NCBI GenBank assembly: GCA_009760855.2
Contig: WPIO01000001.1
Location: forward strand, 18,439,501 to 18,503,500
Reading direction: 5' to 3'
Length of the DNA: 64,000 bases
Source of the DNA: Cristatella mucedo
Taxonomy: Eukaryota; Bryozoa; Phylactolaemata; Cristatellidae
Below the pieces are notes generated by a model that was not told the DNA's origin, did no database searches, and was given only the letters and a program-made list of their open reading frames with translations. Shown piece after piece: positions 63,661-64,000 of the stretch (positions within the stretch are counted from its first letter, which is position 1; every line of letters starts with the position of its first letter). The position numbers were made by a program, and so were the translations under genes.

Positions 63661-64000
63661 ATGTTGTACAAGGCTGCTGCATTACGAAGCTATGCTAAAG
63701 ATGCTGGCTCATAATGAGTGAAGTGAGAGGCATCTCGTGGGGGGGGGAAGACTAGGCATTTGTTTTGTCACTGCTCCATATATATCTTCCATATTCTATG
63801 TAGTTGAATAACTGTAGTTACAACACTCCAACAATGTACTAAAAAAGGCAATTCTCGTGGCTTCATTCGTAGGTAAGCAAGGACACGTTGTGTCCACCAT
63901 GTAGACCAGTTCAGGTTGCCGGTTGGCCTGACTGTCGATGGAGACCCTATGGACCATCCGGTTATGGTTATTGCAGTTGGTCGGCAAAAATCCTATTGCC
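63661..64000. other. Right edge, PIGL intron
   Basis: Unique sequence with a run of G near 63.74 kb. No third PIGL exon found. Confidence 0.4.

Overview
The window is animal nuclear DNA. It has spliced genes with GT-AG introns, long introns full of transposons, microsatellites, and a CFAP251 gene, which implies motile cilia. A type II NADH dehydrogenase gene argues against vertebrates and insects, so an invertebrate is most likely; I cannot name the species. Coding sequence is a small fraction of the window, and most of the rest is recognisable or decayed mobile DNA.

Genes, left to right. (1) First coding exon of ribosomal protein RPL6, minus strand; the rest lies off the left edge. (2) A minus-strand gene for a C2H2 zinc-finger / coiled-coil protein that I do not recognise, with five in-phase exons at 5396-12628 and a possible tiny first exon near 15.45 kb. 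(3) A plus-strand 8-exon gene for a mitochondrial alternative (type II) NADH dehydrogenase, 17951-37698; all joins are in phase and give 465 aa. (4) A minus-strand 16-exon gene for the radial-spoke protein CFAP251 (WDR66), 57956 down to 42582; all joins are in phase and give 1122 aa. (5) The first two coding exons of PIGL (GPI-anchor de-N-acetylase), plus strand, head-to-head with CFAP251 and running off the right edge.

Mobile DNA. The dominant family (LINE-A here) is an L2/CR1-like LINE with about 20 fragments. Its 3' end carries a conserved hairpin followed by ATT repeats. A tRNA-derived SINE (SINE-B) ends in the same hairpin, with paired base changes that keep the stem, so it is probably mobilised by LINE-A. 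A second tRNA-derived SINE (SINE-A) has a different body. Other elements are a second LINE (LINE-B), a third repeat that looks like a LINE 3' end (family C), a Ty3/gypsy remnant split by LINE insertions and holding a 45-bp coding minisatellite, a decayed hAT transposase, a hAT-like MITE family, and a 185-bp copy resembling the horizontally transferred SPIN hAT family, inserted in a LINE-A tail with an 8-bp target duplication.

The genes belong to different pathways (translation, transcription, respiration, ciliary motility, GPI anchors) and show no functional clustering. The CFAP251/PIGL pair may share a divergent promoter. The main points of interest are the animal NDH-2 gene, the SPIN-like insertion, the LINE/SINE shared-tail system, and the layered insertions, which allow relative dating.
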